DNA from: an uncultured Ruminococcus sp.
Lineage (GTDB): Bacteria > Bacillota > Clostridia > Oscillospirales > CAG-272
Direction of reading: 5' to 3'
NCBI GenBank assembly: GCA_902782785.1
Contig: CACZOH010000097.1
Location: 1-6,674 of the forward strand
Length of the DNA stretch: 6,674 bases
How positions within the stretch are numbered: position 1 is the stretch's first letter; every line of letters begins with the position of its first letter. The position numbers and the translations under genes are program-made. Positions 5,492 through 6,674 of this stretch are shown here, in pieces. The notes beneath the pieces were generated by a model. That model worked only from the letters and a program-made list of their open reading frames with translations. It was not told the DNA's origin and did no database searches.

Positions 5492-6099
5492 AAAAGATAT
5501 TTTCCGGTATCTGCTCCGGTATACTCATAAGCATAGGCGGCGCGGTATTTCTTGCGTGCGAAAACAGATACGTCGGCGCGGTGCTTTTCACCGTCGCCCT
5601 GCTTTGTATCTGCCTAAAAGGCTATTCGCTCTACACGGGCAGGATAGGTTTTATAGTTGAAACGCACGATAAAGAGTATTTTTCCGGTCTTACGCTCGGT
5701 CTGCTCGGCAACGCGATAGGAACGATAGGCTGCGGTTACGCGATAAGGTTAGCTTTACCGAAGTTAGGCGAGGCGGCAGAGACGCTCTGCACGGGCAAGC
5801 TTGACCAGACGTTTTTACAGACGCTCATCCGCGGCATATTCTGCGGCGTGCTTATGTATCTGGCCGTGAGCGTTTACAAAGAGAAAAACAACGTCATAGG
5901 CGTTATCTTCTGCATACCCGTGTTCATTCTGGCGGGCTTCGAGCACTCGATAGCCGACCTGTTCTACTTCGCCGCGTCGGGCATAGTCTCTCTTAAAGCT
6001 TTCGGTTTTATCTGGACTGTAATACTCGGCAACACCGTCGGCGCGGTGATCCTGCCGCTTCTGACGTTTAAAGGAAAGGCGAAAAATGAAAAAGGTTAA
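5479..6099 (+). CDS. Formate/nitrite transporter (FNT) family membrane protein, short form
   Basis: FNT proteins (FocA, NirC, Asr-type) are pentameric membrane channels for small anions such as formate, nitrite or hydrosulfide. This protein has 206 residues and about six hydrophobic segments (about 9-27, 33-50, 69-92, 114-132, 137-168, 176-197). The family marks are GNAIG at 77-81, GFEHSIADLFYF at 153-164 with the central pore histidine (His156), and GNTVG at 184-188. The usual CNWLVCLAVW helix appears as CGVLMYLAVSVY at 122-133. At 206 residues it is shorter than FocA (about 285), mainly at the ends. ATG at 5479 is preferred over the in-frame ATG at 5425, because the latter would add a very basic 18-residue stretch copied from inside purM. 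The Shine-Dalgarno is weak, so translation probably couples to purM (13-bp overlap). Its place between purM and purN suggests formate import for one-carbon supply; the substrate and direction are inferred. Confidence 0.89.
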   Translation: MSYLKKIFSGICSGILISIGGAVFLACENRYVGAVLFTVALLCICLKGYSLYTGRIGFIVETHDKEYFSGLTLGLLGNAIGTIGCGYAIRLALPKLGEAAETLCTGKLDQTFLQTLIRGIFCGVLMYLAVSVYKEKNNVIGVIFCIPVFILAGFEHSIADLFYFAASGIVSLKAFGFIWTVILGNTVGAVILPLLTFKGKAKNEKG

Positions 6100-6674
6100 G
6101 ATCGCCGTTCTCGTTTCCGGCGGCGGCACGAATCTGCAGGCGCTTATCGACGCGCAGAACAGCGGTGTGATAACGAGCGGAAAGATCGTCTGCGTCATAT
6201 CGAGCAAGCCGGGCGCATACGCGCTGACGAGGGCGGAAAACGCCGGGATAGACGCATACACCGTATTTAAAAAAGAGTGTAAGGATCAATCCGAGTTTGA
6301 AGAAAAGATCGAAAAAATCCTGATAAAAAAGGGCGCGGAGCTGATAATATTAGCGGGCTTTATGTCGATCTTATCGGCTGATTTTACGAAAAAGCACGAA
6401 AACAGGATAATAAACGTGCATCCGGCGCTCATCCCGTCGTTCTGCGGCGCGGGTTATTACGGGCTGAAGGTCCACGAGGCGGCGCTCGGATACGGCGTAA
6501 AGGTCACGGGCGCGACGGTTCATTTCGTGAACGAGATACCGGACGGCGGAAAGATAATAATGCAGAAAGCCGTCAGAGTTCACGATAACGACACGCCGGA
6601 GAAACTTCAAAAAAGAGTTATGAAGCAGGCGGAATGGAAAATTCTCCCCTTGTCCGCCGAGCTTGTATGCAAAA
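6086..6674 (+). CDS. purN: Phosphoribosylglycinamide formyltransferase (3' partial)
   Basis: PurN transfers a formyl group from 10-formyl-THF to GAR, giving FGAR, the third step of purine synthesis. The window ends after 196 complete codons with no stop; the family is about 190-210 residues long, so only a few residues should be missing. Visible motifs: SGGGTNLQAL at 11-20 (phosphate loop), VISSKPGAYAL at 37-47, LAGFMSILS at 89-97, NVHPALIPSF at 110-119 with catalytic Asn110 and His112, GVKVTGATVHFV at 137-148, and PDGG at 152-155 with catalytic Asp153. The catalytic triad is therefore complete. ATG at 6086 follows an AAGGAAAGG stretch (6071-6079) with about 6 nt spacing and overlaps the FNT gene by 14 bp. 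It uses the 10-formyl-THF whose shortage the upstream ZTP riboswitch reports. Confidence 0.96.
   Translation, partial: MKKVKIAVLVSGGGTNLQALIDAQNSGVITSGKIVCVISSKPGAYALTRAENAGIDAYTVFKKECKDQSEFEEKIEKILIKKGAELIILAGFMSILSADFTKKHENRIINVHPALIPSFCGAGYYGLKVHEAALGYGVKVTGATVHFVNEIPDGGKIIMQKAVRVHDNDTPEKLQKRVMKQAEWKILPLSAELVCK

Overview
The window looks like a stretch of a Bacillota (Clostridia) chromosome, probably an uncultured gut- or rumen-type member of the Oscillospirales or a neighbouring group. The reasons are the strong Bacillota Shine-Dalgarno sites (one is GAGGTGAT), a sigma-A promoter, a ZTP riboswitch ahead of purE, frequent ATA isoleucine codons alongside GC-rich alanine and arginine codons, and gene families typical of anaerobic Clostridia. 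This taxonomic placement is an inference from style, not from a marker gene. All genes are on the + strand.

Region 1 (1-2277) is a cell-envelope pair. The first gene is cut by the left edge; it encodes a protein with three degenerate beta-type repeats followed by a probable NTF2-like domain. It overlaps by 14 bp a gene for a membrane-anchored phosphodiester glycosidase (NAGPA/DUF2233 family). The 83 bp that follow (2278-2360) are AT-rich and hold no gene and no convincing terminator.

Region 2 (2361-2530) is the control region of a purine operon. It has a near-consensus extended -10 promoter, then a ZTP (pfl) riboswitch whose conserved core, P2 hairpin, pseudoknot and terminator can all be read by eye. 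The 5' arm of the terminator reuses the last bases of the aptamer. This is the layout of a transcriptional ON switch that lets the operon be read when ZTP/ZMP builds up, which happens when 10-formyl-tetrahydrofolate runs short.

Region 3 (2531-6674) is the operon: purE, a purF-like gene, purM, a short formate/nitrite-transporter (FNT) family gene, and purN, which is cut by the right edge. Spacings are 9 bp, 3 bp, a 13-bp overlap and a 14-bp overlap. PurF makes phosphoribosylamine, PurM closes the imidazole ring, PurN adds a formyl group from 10-formyl-THF, and PurE acts in carboxylation of AIR. Two things stand out. The PurF-like protein keeps its PRPP site and four candidate Fe-S cysteines but has lost the N-terminal cysteine and the other glutaminase residues, so it probably cannot use glutamine by itself. 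A formate-channel-type gene sits between purM and purN under the ZTP switch, which suggests formate uptake as a source of one-carbon units. Together they suggest, as a hypothesis, a purine pathway fed by external formate and perhaps free ammonia.
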